A stretch of 8,063 bases of DNA, taken from assembly GCA_015487825.1 (NCBI GenBank), contig WFOZ01001048.1:1-8063 (forward strand), given 5' to 3'. Both the position numbers and the translations under genes were made by a program. The notes beneath the pieces were generated by a model that saw only the letters and a list, made by a program, of their open reading frames with translations, ran no database searches and was not told the DNA's origin. Positions 1-5,207 of this stretch are shown here, in pieces (the first letter of the stretch is position 1; the number at the start of each line of letters is the position of its first letter). Source of the stretch: Planctomycetaceae bacterium. GTDB lineage: Bacteria; Planctomycetota; Planctomycetia; Planctomycetales; Planctomycetaceae.

Positions 1-740
1 CTATATGCCTTGCCATTCCATCACTCTCTTTTGCTAATCCAGCAACAAGGAAAGAAGAGAAGGCGATCCGAAGCCTCATTGAGGATTTGGTCTTTACTGA
101 AGAAAAGGCCAAGGCTTCCGGCACAACACTGATTCGCCCGGAAAATGACAGTAAGAATGACAAGGAATGTCAGCGGCAGTTTGAAAAATGCCAGCAAGCC
201 TTTGTGAAATTGAGTGATTTTAAGGCGAAGGCGTTCCCTTTTCTTGTAGAACATTTGGAAGATAATCGTCCATCGATCCATTTCCGAAATCACAGCTCGG
301 GGCATTCAGTAGGAAATGCTTGCTATTGGGTTATTTACTTTCAGCTTCAGGATCGTCCAAGAAATTATTCATCATACGGATACCGGCGGACAGGCCGAGA
401 TGGGAAGAAGCATCCAAAGCCATATTGGACAGGGAATCCATTTTATGAGGCTGGAGGAGTTGCCAAGTGGCTTAAAGTGAACAAGGATCTCTCCTATCCT
501 GAAATGCAAATAAAATGTCTTCAATGGTTGCTTGAGCAAGAGAAAAAGATTGGTGCTCCAGATGCAGAAGGCTACTTCGTTAACATATTGCCTCTTGAAA
601 TCCGTATCTTGGAGCGAAAGGCGGAAACAGGCGCAAATGTTACTGCGGAATTGAAACGCCTGCGCACGGTGTTAAAAAACAAGGATGTAACCGCAGTACC
701 CATTGGCTTATTGTCAGACAAACCAAGTAAGGCGAAATAA
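1..740 (+). CDS. Secreted protein of unknown function, N-terminus cut by the left edge
   Basis: The frame is open from the left edge (first full codon at 3-5) to the TAA at 738-740, giving 245 visible residues. The first in-window start codon would be a TTG at 87, but the 28 codons before it read as protein: a hydrophobic stretch ending PSLSFA followed by NPATRKEEKA, like the end of a Sec signal peptide with cleavage after the Ala at visible residue 11. The true start therefore lies outside the window. The mature part begins with a charged helical stretch (EKAIRSLIEDLVF). Its middle is rich in aromatic residues and Gly (GHSVGNACYWVIYFQLQDR, then YGYRRTGRDGKKHPKPYW), and its end is helical and Lys/Glu-rich. 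I recognise no catalytic motif. It resembles secreted hypothetical proteins of planctomycetes, from memory only. No function is assigned; export is inferred from the signal-peptide remnant. Confidence 0.8.
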   Translation, partial: ICLAIPSLSFANPATRKEEKAIRSLIEDLVFTEEKAKASGTTLIRPENDSKNDKECQRQFEKCQQAFVKLSDFKAKAFPFLVEHLEDNRPSIHFRNHSSGHSVGNACYWVIYFQLQDRPRNYSSYGYRRTGRDGKKHPKPYWTGNPFYEAGGVAKWLKVNKDLSYPEMQIKCLQWLLEQEKKIGAPDAEGYFVNILPLEIRILERKAETGANVTAELKRLRTVLKNKDVTAVPIGLLSDKPSKAK

Positions 741-763
741 ATTCTCAGGGACCGTAATAGAAA

Positions 764-830
764 GTAGGCTGCGTCGTGACGCACCCTTTCATGCGTTACG
801 CCTCATTCGGTGCGTTGCAACGCACCCTAC
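764..830. repeat. 67-bp imperfect inverted repeat with an internal perfect palindrome
   Basis: The outer ends GTAGGCTGCGT (764-774) and ACGCACCCTAC (820-830) are inverted repeats with one mismatch. Inside, TGCGTC-GT-GACGCA (770-783) folds as a 6-bp hairpin, and GGTGCGTTGCAACGCACC (809-826) is a perfect 18-bp palindrome. The middle (787-808) is unpaired. The element starts 23 nt after the stop codon of the upstream gene. The form, with GTAGGGTGCGT-type ends, resembles dispersed intergenic REP-like repeats in several bacterial phyla; that it is multicopy here is an inference. Confidence 0.6.
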
Positions 831-943
831 AGTACTAAAGGTGGATGGGCCACCCGCGACCAGCGAGCAGCAAAATATCGATACTTACGCCTACCTGCAA
901 TCGACCCTCACCGCCCAACTCACAGGCAAACCAACCCCAAAAC

Positions 944-952
944 TGCTATAAT
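944..952 (+). promoter_or_regulatory. Candidate extended -10 promoter (TGCTATAAT)
   Basis: The bases TGC followed by TATAAT (947-952) match the sigma-70 extended -10 consensus exactly. No good -35 box lies 16-18 nt upstream, which is tolerable for extended -10 promoters. Transcription would be expected to begin about 6-7 nt downstream, at 958-959. That is on or next to the GTG that opens the small frame annotated at 958-1192, so the transcript could be leaderless. The match is good, but a single site can arise by chance. Confidence 0.35.
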
Positions 953-957
953 GGGCC

Positions 958-1192
958 GTGAACGGTTACGATCATTGGCTCGTTTGATCCGGGCGATGAT
1001 AGAGCTAATCCGCTATCGATTACGCTTGGTGCTATCTACGTACTTGCAAATATTGCGTGGCCTTTATCGCTGGCGTCATTGTATTCCCGGTTCCGACCGA
1101 GAATCCGAACTGTGAGGCAGGAGATCAGCGATGCCAAGATCGACCAATTGCAACGTGAGGTCGAGAAGTTGCGTGAGCAGCTTGGCGAGTGA
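958..1192 (+). pseudogene. Small membrane/coiled-coil protein gene with an apparent +1 frameshift
   Basis: From GTG at 958 the frame reads VNGYDHWLV and hits TGA at 985-987. Dropping one T from the TTT at 983-985 joins it to a frame running to TGA at 1190-1192, for about 77 residues. The joined protein has a short polar N-terminus (DPGDDRANP), one hydrophobic segment (ITLGAIYVLANIAWPLSLAS), a basic stretch (RFRPRIRTVR), and a C-terminal coiled coil (IDQLQREVEKLREQLGE) with hydrophobic residues at spacing 1-4-8-11-15. The downstream frame has no ATG, GTG or TTG before its hydrophobic segment, so it needs the upstream start. The regular domain order argues that the frame was coding. It may be a decayed gene, a sequencing error, or less likely a +1 recoding site (GTT TGA T resembles the slip site of prfB only loosely). 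Function is unknown; a membrane-anchored coiled coil is all that can be said. Confidence 0.4.
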
Positions 1193-1220
1193 CTCCGAAT
1201 AGTTTTCGCAAACAGGGTAC

Positions 1221-1266
1221 CACAGACAATCCCGCTGCGGGTTGTCTGTGTTGCGAAGCAACCCGC
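1221..1266. repeat. Overlapping, mutually exclusive hairpins
   Basis: Bases 1221-1250 form a long hairpin: CACAGACAATCCCG pairs with CGGGTTGTCTGTG through about 14 bp with one G-T wobble and a 3-nt loop. Bases 1237-1244 (GCGGGTTG) can instead pair perfectly with 1259-1266 (CAACCCGC), and within that loop TTGC-GAA-GCAA (1251-1261) is a tight hairpin. The two main folds share 1237-1244 and exclude each other. The block starts 28 nt after the stop of the small frame at 958-1192 and is followed by CAATTTTATT, so it could end that transcript. It may also simply be a dispersed repeat. Confidence 0.5.
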
Positions 1267-1310
1267 CAATTTTATTACAGATGTCGCTTATTCTGATCTT
1301 CAATCCTTTT

Positions 1311-1360
1311 GACCAATGCTTCGGGTGCCTGACGCCACTCCGCTGAACGCTCTGTTATGT
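1311..1360 (-). other. attC-like 5' half-site at the end of the membrane-protein gene
   Basis: On the minus strand the stop codon of the membrane-protein gene is embedded in ACATAAC (1360-1354), close to the integron core R'' consensus RYYYAAC with one mismatch. It is followed by AGAGCGTTCAGCGGAGTGGC, which resembles the start of many attC sites. A stop codon overlapping the attC core is usual for cassette genes. The matching R' end of this attC was not found in the roughly 150 nt that follow, so the site appears incomplete. Confidence 0.35.
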
Positions 1361-1849
1361 GATTTTTTCATGATGACTCGCTCCAACATCTGAACGACGG
1401 TAACGAACCCTGCCGACCAGTATGCCAAACACCGGCCCAAGAATGAGCGAAGCAGGAATGGCATATATGCGAGCGACATCGATCCATGTGTGAAGTGACC
1501 TTTTGTGCACGTTGAATGGCTGCTGGTTCGTGATTGCAGCACCAATGAGCGCGATGGCTACAACCAGGCCAATACCGCCAACGAGCCCGTAAACTGCATG
1601 GCGAATCCACGGCCCGAATGAAGCCGCGGCAATCACCGGGCCAATTGCAGCAAATACGATGACGAAGGCAAGCATCACCGTCGAAGCATATCGTAATTGG
1701 GATTGTTCATAGAGAAGTGGGTGCGCATAATCATCACGGCGAATGACGTGATCTTCAGAAAGAATGACAATGTACGCGCCGATCAGGAACCCGACGAGAA
1801 CTCCGCCAAGGATACCAACAATCACAATTCGCGGCAGTCGAGCATTCAT
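1355..1849 (-). CDS. Four-helix integral membrane protein of unknown function, cassette-like
   Basis: This 164-residue protein has four predicted membrane segments, near residues 8-30, 56-78, 85-106 and 128-146. Between the first two is a polar loop (SEDHVIRRDDYAHP). The C-terminal tail is basic and polar (RVRYRRSDVGASHHEKIT). The start is the ATG at 1847-1849, chosen because AAAGGTG lies 5 nt upstream; an in-frame start 15 codons earlier gives an unconvincing leader (MPAGYPWSLCSKGAP). I recognise no family. The gene is isolated between a repeat-rich region and an IS200 element. Its edges resemble an integron cassette: very short untranslated ends, GTTATGC 15 nt before the ATG, and the stop codon inside ACATAAC. 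Small membrane proteins of unknown function are common cassette cargo. Function is not assigned. Confidence 0.75.
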   Translation of the reverse strand: MNARLPRIVIVGILGGVLVGFLIGAYIVILSEDHVIRRDDYAHPLLYEQSQLRYASTVMLAFVIVFAAIGPVIAAASFGPWIRHAVYGLVGGIGLVVAIALIGAAITNQQPFNVHKRSLHTWIDVARIYAIPASLILGPVFGILVGRVRYRRSDVGASHHEKIT

Positions 1850-1864
1850 CGGTGCACCTTTACT

Positions 1865-1871
1865 GCATAAC
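1865..1871 (-). other. attC-like R' core heptamer upstream of the membrane protein
   Basis: On the minus strand GTTATGC (1871-1865) lies 15 nt before the ATG at 1849. It matches the integron core GTTRRRY at six of seven positions. The core at the other end of the gene, read on the plus strand, is GTTATGT, so both ends share the form GTTATGY. In a cassette array this would be the R' end of the preceding attC. The rest of such a site, upstream on the minus strand, is not recognisable. Confidence 0.3.
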
Positions 1872-2015
1872 GACCAAGGGTAACCGGCTGGCAAGAATAC
1901 GCTGTTGAGTAGAAATCTGAGGTTTTTTCAAGTCTTTATTATTTCATATTATGATTCGATTTCCAGAATTGTTGATCTCCACAGCATCTTAGAAGGTGTT
2001 TTAAAAGTAAATGAT

Positions 2016-2036
2016 CTACCGCCTACAAGGCGGTAG
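2016..2036. repeat. Right-end hairpin of the IS200 element
   Basis: CTACCGCC (2016-2023) pairs perfectly with GGCGGTAG (2029-2036) over a TACAA loop. On the plus strand it is followed by CTTTTAAT, so it could also stop plus-strand transcription entering the element. On the minus strand, the transposase direction, no T-run follows. Confidence 0.65.
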
Positions 2037-2052
2037 CTTTTAATAGGTGAGC

Positions 2053-2086
2053 GGACTGACTCGGACTGCAAGTCCTCTGTCAGTCC
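2053..2086. repeat. Two-tier hairpin overlapping the transposase stop codon
   Basis: GGACTGAC (2053-2060) pairs perfectly with GTCAGTCC (2079-2086). Inside it GGACT (2063-2067) pairs with AGTCC (2071-2075) over a GCA loop. The transposase stop codon (2080-2082) lies in the right arm. No T-run follows in either direction. It probably contributes to the 3' structure of the transposase message or to the end recognised in single-stranded form. Confidence 0.5.
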
Positions 2087-2523
2087 TTGGATTCAATTCG
2101 AAAGTTCCCCTCAGTATCGGGAGGTTCCTGGTTTTGTAAGCGAATATACTCTGCAATCACTTCGTCTGTCACATTTCCACTTGTTGCCACAAAGTAGCCA
2201 CGAGCCCACAAATGGCGTCCCCAAAACTGTTTGCCGAGGTGACGGAATTCCATCATCAGTTTTCGAGAGGTCTTTCCCTTGATATACTGCATCAACTTAC
2301 TGGCTGACAAATTCGGTGGTGCCGAGACGAACAAGTGCACATGGTCTTTCGAAACGTGTCCTTCCAGTATTTCGACATCATTAGATTTGCAAATTTCGTG
2401 AACGAGTTCGCGAAGCCGCAAAGCAACTGCCCCGCATAAAACAGGTTTACGATACTTGGGTACCCAAACGAAATGGTACTTAATGTCATAACGAGTATGT
2501 GCGCCACTGCGATAGTTTTCCAT
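2080..2523 (-). CDS. tnpA: IS200-family Y1 (HUH) transposase
   Basis: This 147-residue protein is full length for the single-domain TnpA of IS200-type elements. Such enzymes cut and rejoin single-stranded DNA at hairpin ends as dimers, with one catalytic Tyr per subunit. The metal-binding HUH motif is DHVHLFVS, with His61 and His63. The likely nucleophile is Tyr126 in EYIRLQNQ. Other family marks are the opening YDIKYHFVWVPKYR, the KLMQYIKGKTSRKL helix near residues 76-89, and FWGRHLWARGYFVATSG near 100-116. The frame is intact with all catalytic residues, so the element may be active. It starts at the ATG at 2523. No strong SD precedes it, and the left-end hairpin lies 24 nt upstream, consistent with the low translation known for IS200. 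Confidence 0.95.
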   Translation of the reverse strand: MENYRSGAHTRYDIKYHFVWVPKYRKPVLCGAVALRLRELVHEICKSNDVEILEGHVSKDHVHLFVSAPPNLSASKLMQYIKGKTSRKLMMEFRHLGKQFWGRHLWARGYFVATSGNVTDEVIAEYIRLQNQEPPDTEGNFRIESKD

Positions 2524-2536
2524 ACTTGGCAGTGTA

Positions 2537-2568
2537 CCTAAAGGTTTCGCCTAAAGGCGAGGGTTTCG
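2537..2568. repeat. Left-end hairpin and short direct repeats of the IS200 element
   Basis: TCGCC (2547-2551) pairs with GGCGA (2556-2560) over a TAAA loop. The same stretch holds two copies of CCTAAAGG (2537-2544, 2550-2557) and two of GGTTTCG (2543-2549, 2562-2568), so alternative pairings are possible. It lies just upstream of the transposase ATG on the minus strand. It is the probable left-end recognition hairpin and could also reduce translation. Confidence 0.55.
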
Positions 2569-2623
2569 GTCCCCATCGAGAGACAATGAATCAAAAAGCC
2601 ATTGTACTGAAAACGAAATTGTA

Positions 2624-2824
2624 TCAGAAGGAGAAAAAGCAGATCAAAACTCCTGCAACGATGAGGGCAACAGAAAACATCCACAGTTTTTTGCCGAGGG
2701 GTGTCATGCGATCATAAGAGAAAAAATGAAATGTAGAATAGCCTTGTTCCAGCAGGAAAAAATATGAGGACAGGATACACACGAAGCCGGCAAACAGGAT
2801 ACTCAATCCAATTATTGCATTCAT
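2624..2824 (-). CDS. 66-residue two-helix membrane protein, downstream of the malic enzyme
   Basis: The start is the ATG at 2822-2824. GGGAG lies 9-10 nt upstream in the 17-nt gap after the malic enzyme stop. A longer in-frame start inside the malic enzyme gene gives a Cys/Arg-rich leader (MCGCGRSGCFASC) that looks like out-of-frame translation. Residues 4-25 (IIGLSILFAGFVCILSSYFFLL) and 47-66 form two membrane segments, joined by a loop with aromatic residues and RMTPLGKK. The last helix runs to the C-terminus. It is probably co-transcribed with the malic enzyme. No family is recognised and no role is inferred beyond a small inner-membrane protein. Confidence 0.7.
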   Translation of the reverse strand: MNAIIGLSILFAGFVCILSSYFFLLEQGYSTFHFFSYDRMTPLGKKLWMFSVALIVAGVLICFFSF

Positions 2825-2841
2825 GGTAAGGCTCTCCCGAA

Positions 2842-4257
2842 TTAAATTGCAGCGTGCCCTTTGCGGGCAGCACCGGTTTCGATTGCAACTTGCGAAACAG
2901 CCAGAGCGACCGCATCCGCACACCGGGGATCGAAAACAGAAGGAATGATGTAGTCGGCATGCAGTTCATCGCTGGGGATGATTTCTGCAATTGCCTGGGC
3001 AGCTGCGATTTTCATCGGCAGGTTTATTTCACGAGCCCGAACATCGAGCAGACCTCGAAACAGTCCGGGGAAGCAGAGAACATTGTTAATCTGGTTCGGA
3101 TAATCTGAACGTCCGGTTGCCATAACTTTAACGTGAGGAGCTGCTTCTGCTGGCGTAATTTCCGGATCAGGATTTGCCAATGCAAAAATGATCGGATCCT
3201 TGGCCATCGTTTTGATGTTTTCCCGTTGGAGAAGATTGGGGCTCGAAACTCCAATAAAGACATCTGCTCCCACAAGGACAGATTTCAAATCACCTTCCAC
3301 CGCCTGCTGATTGGTATGTTCGGCCAACCATTTTTTGAGAACATTTAACTCTTCCCGTTTTGTGGAAATCGCTCCCTGGCGGTCGCAGACAATAATGTGC
3401 TGAATACCCATTTCCATCAATAATCGTGTCACGGCTGCTCCGGCCGCTCCGGCTCCATTAACGACGACACGAATTGCATTGGGTGATTTTCCGATCAATT
3501 TCAAAGCATTGAATAACGCAGCGTAAACAACAATTGCGGTGCCATGCTGGTCGTCGTGGAAAACGGGGATTTCCATTTCCTTGGAAAGTCGTTCCTCAAT
3601 TTCGACACAGCGGGGAGCAGAAATGTCTTCCAGGTTAATTCCCCCGAAAGTTGGTTCGAGAGCTTTCACAATTTGTATAATTTCTTCAACATCCTGCGTT
3701 TGCAGACAAATCGGGAAGGCATCGACATTCGCAAATTCTTTGAACAGAATCGCTTTGCCTTCCATAACGGGCATCGCTGCCCGTGGGCCGATATTCCCCA
3801 ACCCGAGAACAGCTGAACCATCTGAAACAACTGCAATTGTATTTCGACGAATCGTCAATCGAAAGGAATCATCCGGTTCGTTGGCAATGGCAGTACAGAC
3901 CCGAGCCACCCCCGGCGTATACGCCATGGAAAGGTCGTCTCGGGTTTTAATGGGAACTCGTGGATGAATTTCGAGTTTTCCACCCAGGTGCATGAGAAAA
4001 ACACGGTCGGAAATGTTAACAACCGTGACATCTTCAAGCGATTTGAGTGTCTGGGCAATCCGTTCTCCATGCTCAACATTACTGGCGTTAACAGTGAAAT
4101 CGCGTGTGATCAATCCCTGCCTGGAACTGACAACATCCACGGCACCAATCGATCCTCCTTCAGTTCCAATCACAGAAGTAATCATCCCCAGGAATTTGGG
4201 GGCATCGGGATAACGCAAGCGAATAATAATACTGTAGCCGGCAGATGTATGAGACAT
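2842..4257 (-). CDS. Malic enzyme with N-terminal ACT domain
   Basis: This cytoplasmic enzyme oxidatively decarboxylates malate to pyruvate, with NAD or NADP as acceptor, linking the TCA cycle to pyruvate. From the chosen ATG (4255-4257, 471 residues), residues about 7-80 look like an ACT domain (YSIIIRLRYPD, then SIGAVDVVSS), suggesting allosteric control by a small ligand. The rest resembles the bacterial YtsJ/MaeB core: AYTPGVA (catalytic Tyr113), SDGSAVLGLGNIGP, MEGKAILFK (catalytic Lys168), FGGINLEDI, FHDDQHGTA (metal site, about 233-241), nucleotide fold NGAGAAGAAV, ALANPDPE and TGRSDYPNQINN. It ends near the usual YtsJ end and lacks the phosphotransacetylase-like tail of long MaeB. The start is uncertain: an ATG at 4275 and a TTG at 4299 are also in frame. 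I chose 4257 because GGA lies 9 nt upstream and the ACT domain begins just after. Coenzyme choice cannot be read reliably. Confidence 0.93.
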   Translation of the reverse strand: MSHTSAGYSIIIRLRYPDAPKFLGMITSVIGTEGGSIGAVDVVSSRQGLITRDFTVNASNVEHGERIAQTLKSLEDVTVVNISDRVFLMHLGGKLEIHPRVPIKTRDDLSMAYTPGVARVCTAIANEPDDSFRLTIRRNTIAVVSDGSAVLGLGNIGPRAAMPVMEGKAILFKEFANVDAFPICLQTQDVEEIIQIVKALEPTFGGINLEDISAPRCVEIEERLSKEMEIPVFHDDQHGTAIVVYAALFNALKLIGKSPNAIRVVVNGAGAAGAAVTRLLMEMGIQHIIVCDRQGAISTKREELNVLKKWLAEHTNQQAVEGDLKSVLVGADVFIGVSSPNLLQRENIKTMAKDPIIFALANPDPEITPAEAAPHVKVMATGRSDYPNQINNVLCFPGLFRGLLDVRAREINLPMKIAAAQAIAEIIPSDELHADYIIPSVFDPRCADAVALAVSQVAIETGAARKGHAAI

Positions 4258-4596
4258 ATTCGCGATTCCATTCATGTTCAAATCTAAAGTGTCAGGCAAA
4301 GTGATAGCTTAATGAGAGGCAAATACTCTGGCAATATCGATGCCACAAATCGCCTGCTCATCCAGTGCCGTTGTTAACTGTGAATGAACCCCTATCTGTT
4401 ACATTGGGGGAGATACACAGAATTTGCGAAAGTAACTGGTTGAAAGGAATTCAACGGTCCTGTCGGGAGGATTTCTGGCTCAGTGGAGTTACGATCTGTC
4501 CGATATTACGAGCGTAGCTCTTTGCGCCAACTGCTGTTTTGCAGCAACTTCGAGCGGAAAAGCTCTTCCCGCATCGTTTTCAGGGAGATAAATGAA
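4258..4596. other. Divergent intergenic region between the malic enzyme and envelope lipoprotein genes
   Basis: This 339-nt stretch must hold the promoters for the minus-strand malic enzyme unit and the plus-strand lipoprotein/export unit. On the minus strand TTGCCA, 17 nt, then TAAGCT lies just upstream of the malic enzyme, but the -10 matches poorly. A dyad is present at 4439-4455. GGGAGG at 4465-4470 lies 12 nt before a GTG (4483) that is in frame with the lipoprotein gene. GGGAG at 4583-4587 serves the chosen GTG at 4597. I see no RNA gene here. Confidence 0.45.
4439..4455. promoter_or_regulatory. Candidate operator: perfect dyad GTTGAA-N5-TTCAAC
   Basis: GTTGAA (4439-4444) and TTCAAC (4450-4455) are perfect inverted repeats separated by AGGAA. 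The site is 142 nt upstream of the lipoprotein start, in the region expected to hold its promoter. The half-site spacing of about one helical turn suits a dimeric helix-turn-helix regulator. A 6-bp arm can arise by chance, so this is a candidate only. Confidence 0.25.
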
Positions 4597-5136
4597 GTGA
4601 AACCAGTACGTGCCAGTATTCTGGGACTTGCAGCAACGATCCTGGTGATCAGTGGGTGTTCGACAAGTGGAAGCTGTAAACCTGCAGTTTCAGATCAGAC
4701 ATCGATATCAAATTCTGCGTGCGGGACTGCGCGTCTGTGTAAACCTCCAATGTGGTATTGGTCAAATGGTCGTTACATTCCATTCATTGATGATTTATTA
4801 ACGAAATATTCGGCCCGTAGTTGTGCGGTAAAATCGTTAAGCCGTACTGAAATGAGGCAATGTGCCCGGGATACCGATTTTTGCCAGGGATATATCCAGG
4901 CTTATGAAGATCTCGCATTGGGAAGCAGAGGAGTAATTCCTGCGGTCCCTCCTCCCAGATACTGGAAGGCTCATAATCGTTCTATTCGTGGGCATTCCAA
5001 AGTGGATCAGTGGTATGCAGGTTACCGGGCCGGCCTTTCTCAGTCCGGTTATCAAATTGCAGATGAGCAGACAACGATCCAGACATCACATGAACATGAT
5101 CAGAATGAGCAGAGTCATTACGGAAATTATTATTGA
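4597..5136 (+). CDS. Cysteine-rich lipoprotein of unknown function, paired with a polysaccharide export gene
   Basis: From the GTG at 4597 the 179-residue protein begins with a lipoprotein signal peptide: MKPVR, a hydrophobic core (ASILGLAATILV), and lipobox ISGC with the lipidated Cys at 21. GGGAG lies 9 nt upstream. A GTG at 4483 would add 38 residues and bury the signal peptide, so it was not used. Six more Cys follow (27, 42, 48, 76, 89, 96). The conserved-looking core is FCQGYIQAYEDLALGSRG (95-112), PAVPPPRYW (115-123) and KVDQWYAGYRAGL (135-147). I recall this arrangement from planctomycete lipoproteins, but no function is established for it to my knowledge. The tail is His/Gln/Asn-rich. 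The polysaccharide export gene begins 71 nt downstream on the same strand, so a shared operon and a role at the envelope are inferred. Confidence 0.8.
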   Translation: MKPVRASILGLAATILVISGCSTSGSCKPAVSDQTSISNSACGTARLCKPPMWYWSNGRYIPFIDDLLTKYSARSCAVKSLSRTEMRQCARDTDFCQGYIQAYEDLALGSRGVIPAVPPPRYWKAHNRSIRGHSKVDQWYAGYRAGLSQSGYQIADEQTTIQTSHEHDQNEQSHYGNYY

Positions 5137-5207
5137 ATGCTGCTGTGCTGAAGAGAACTGCAACATCCGGTAAACCCTTATATTTCACCCAAGGATAATC
5201 AGACGTC

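Larger units (their letters stand above)
2010..2580 (-). mobile_element. IS200-type insertion sequence (approximate limits)
   Basis: A Y1 transposase gene is flanked by short hairpins on both sides and lacks terminal inverted repeats, as expected for the IS200/IS605 family. No TnpB gene is present, which fits the IS200 subgroup. The right-end hairpin is at 2016-2036 and the left-end hairpin at 2547-2560. Exact cleavage tetranucleotides cannot be fixed from one copy, so the limits are given generously. The element lies between the small membrane gene after the malic enzyme and the cassette-like gene. Confidence 0.6.

Noticed and set aside
21..305. Minus-strand open frame of 94 codons
   Set aside because: It is antisense to the secreted protein gene, which has coherent protein features; this frame shows no motif or SD.
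703..1115. Plus-strand open frames across the inverted repeat and the small membrane gene
   Set aside because: They translate the palindromic repeat and an out-of-phase reading of the small gene; the products are Arg-rich with no domain order.
1036..1303. Minus-strand open frames over the small gene and hairpins
   Set aside because: They are antisense to a frame with a membrane helix and coiled-coil pattern, and lack any recognisable feature of their own.
2583..2605. ACAATG...CATTGT hairpin after the 66-residue membrane gene as a terminator
   Set aside because: The stem is only 6 A/T-rich base pairs, and the T-run on the minus strand lies in the loop rather than after the stem.
2499..2717. 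Plus-strand open frame over the IS200 left end
   Set aside because: It overlaps the left-end hairpin and the end of the 66-residue membrane gene; composition is not protein-like.
3539..4287. Several plus-strand open frames opposite the malic enzyme
   Set aside because: They are antisense shadows of a strongly conserved enzyme gene.
4483..4596. Upstream GTG start for the Cys-rich lipoprotein
   Set aside because: GGGAGG lies 12 nt before it, but using it would bury a clear lipoprotein signal peptide 38 residues inside the protein.
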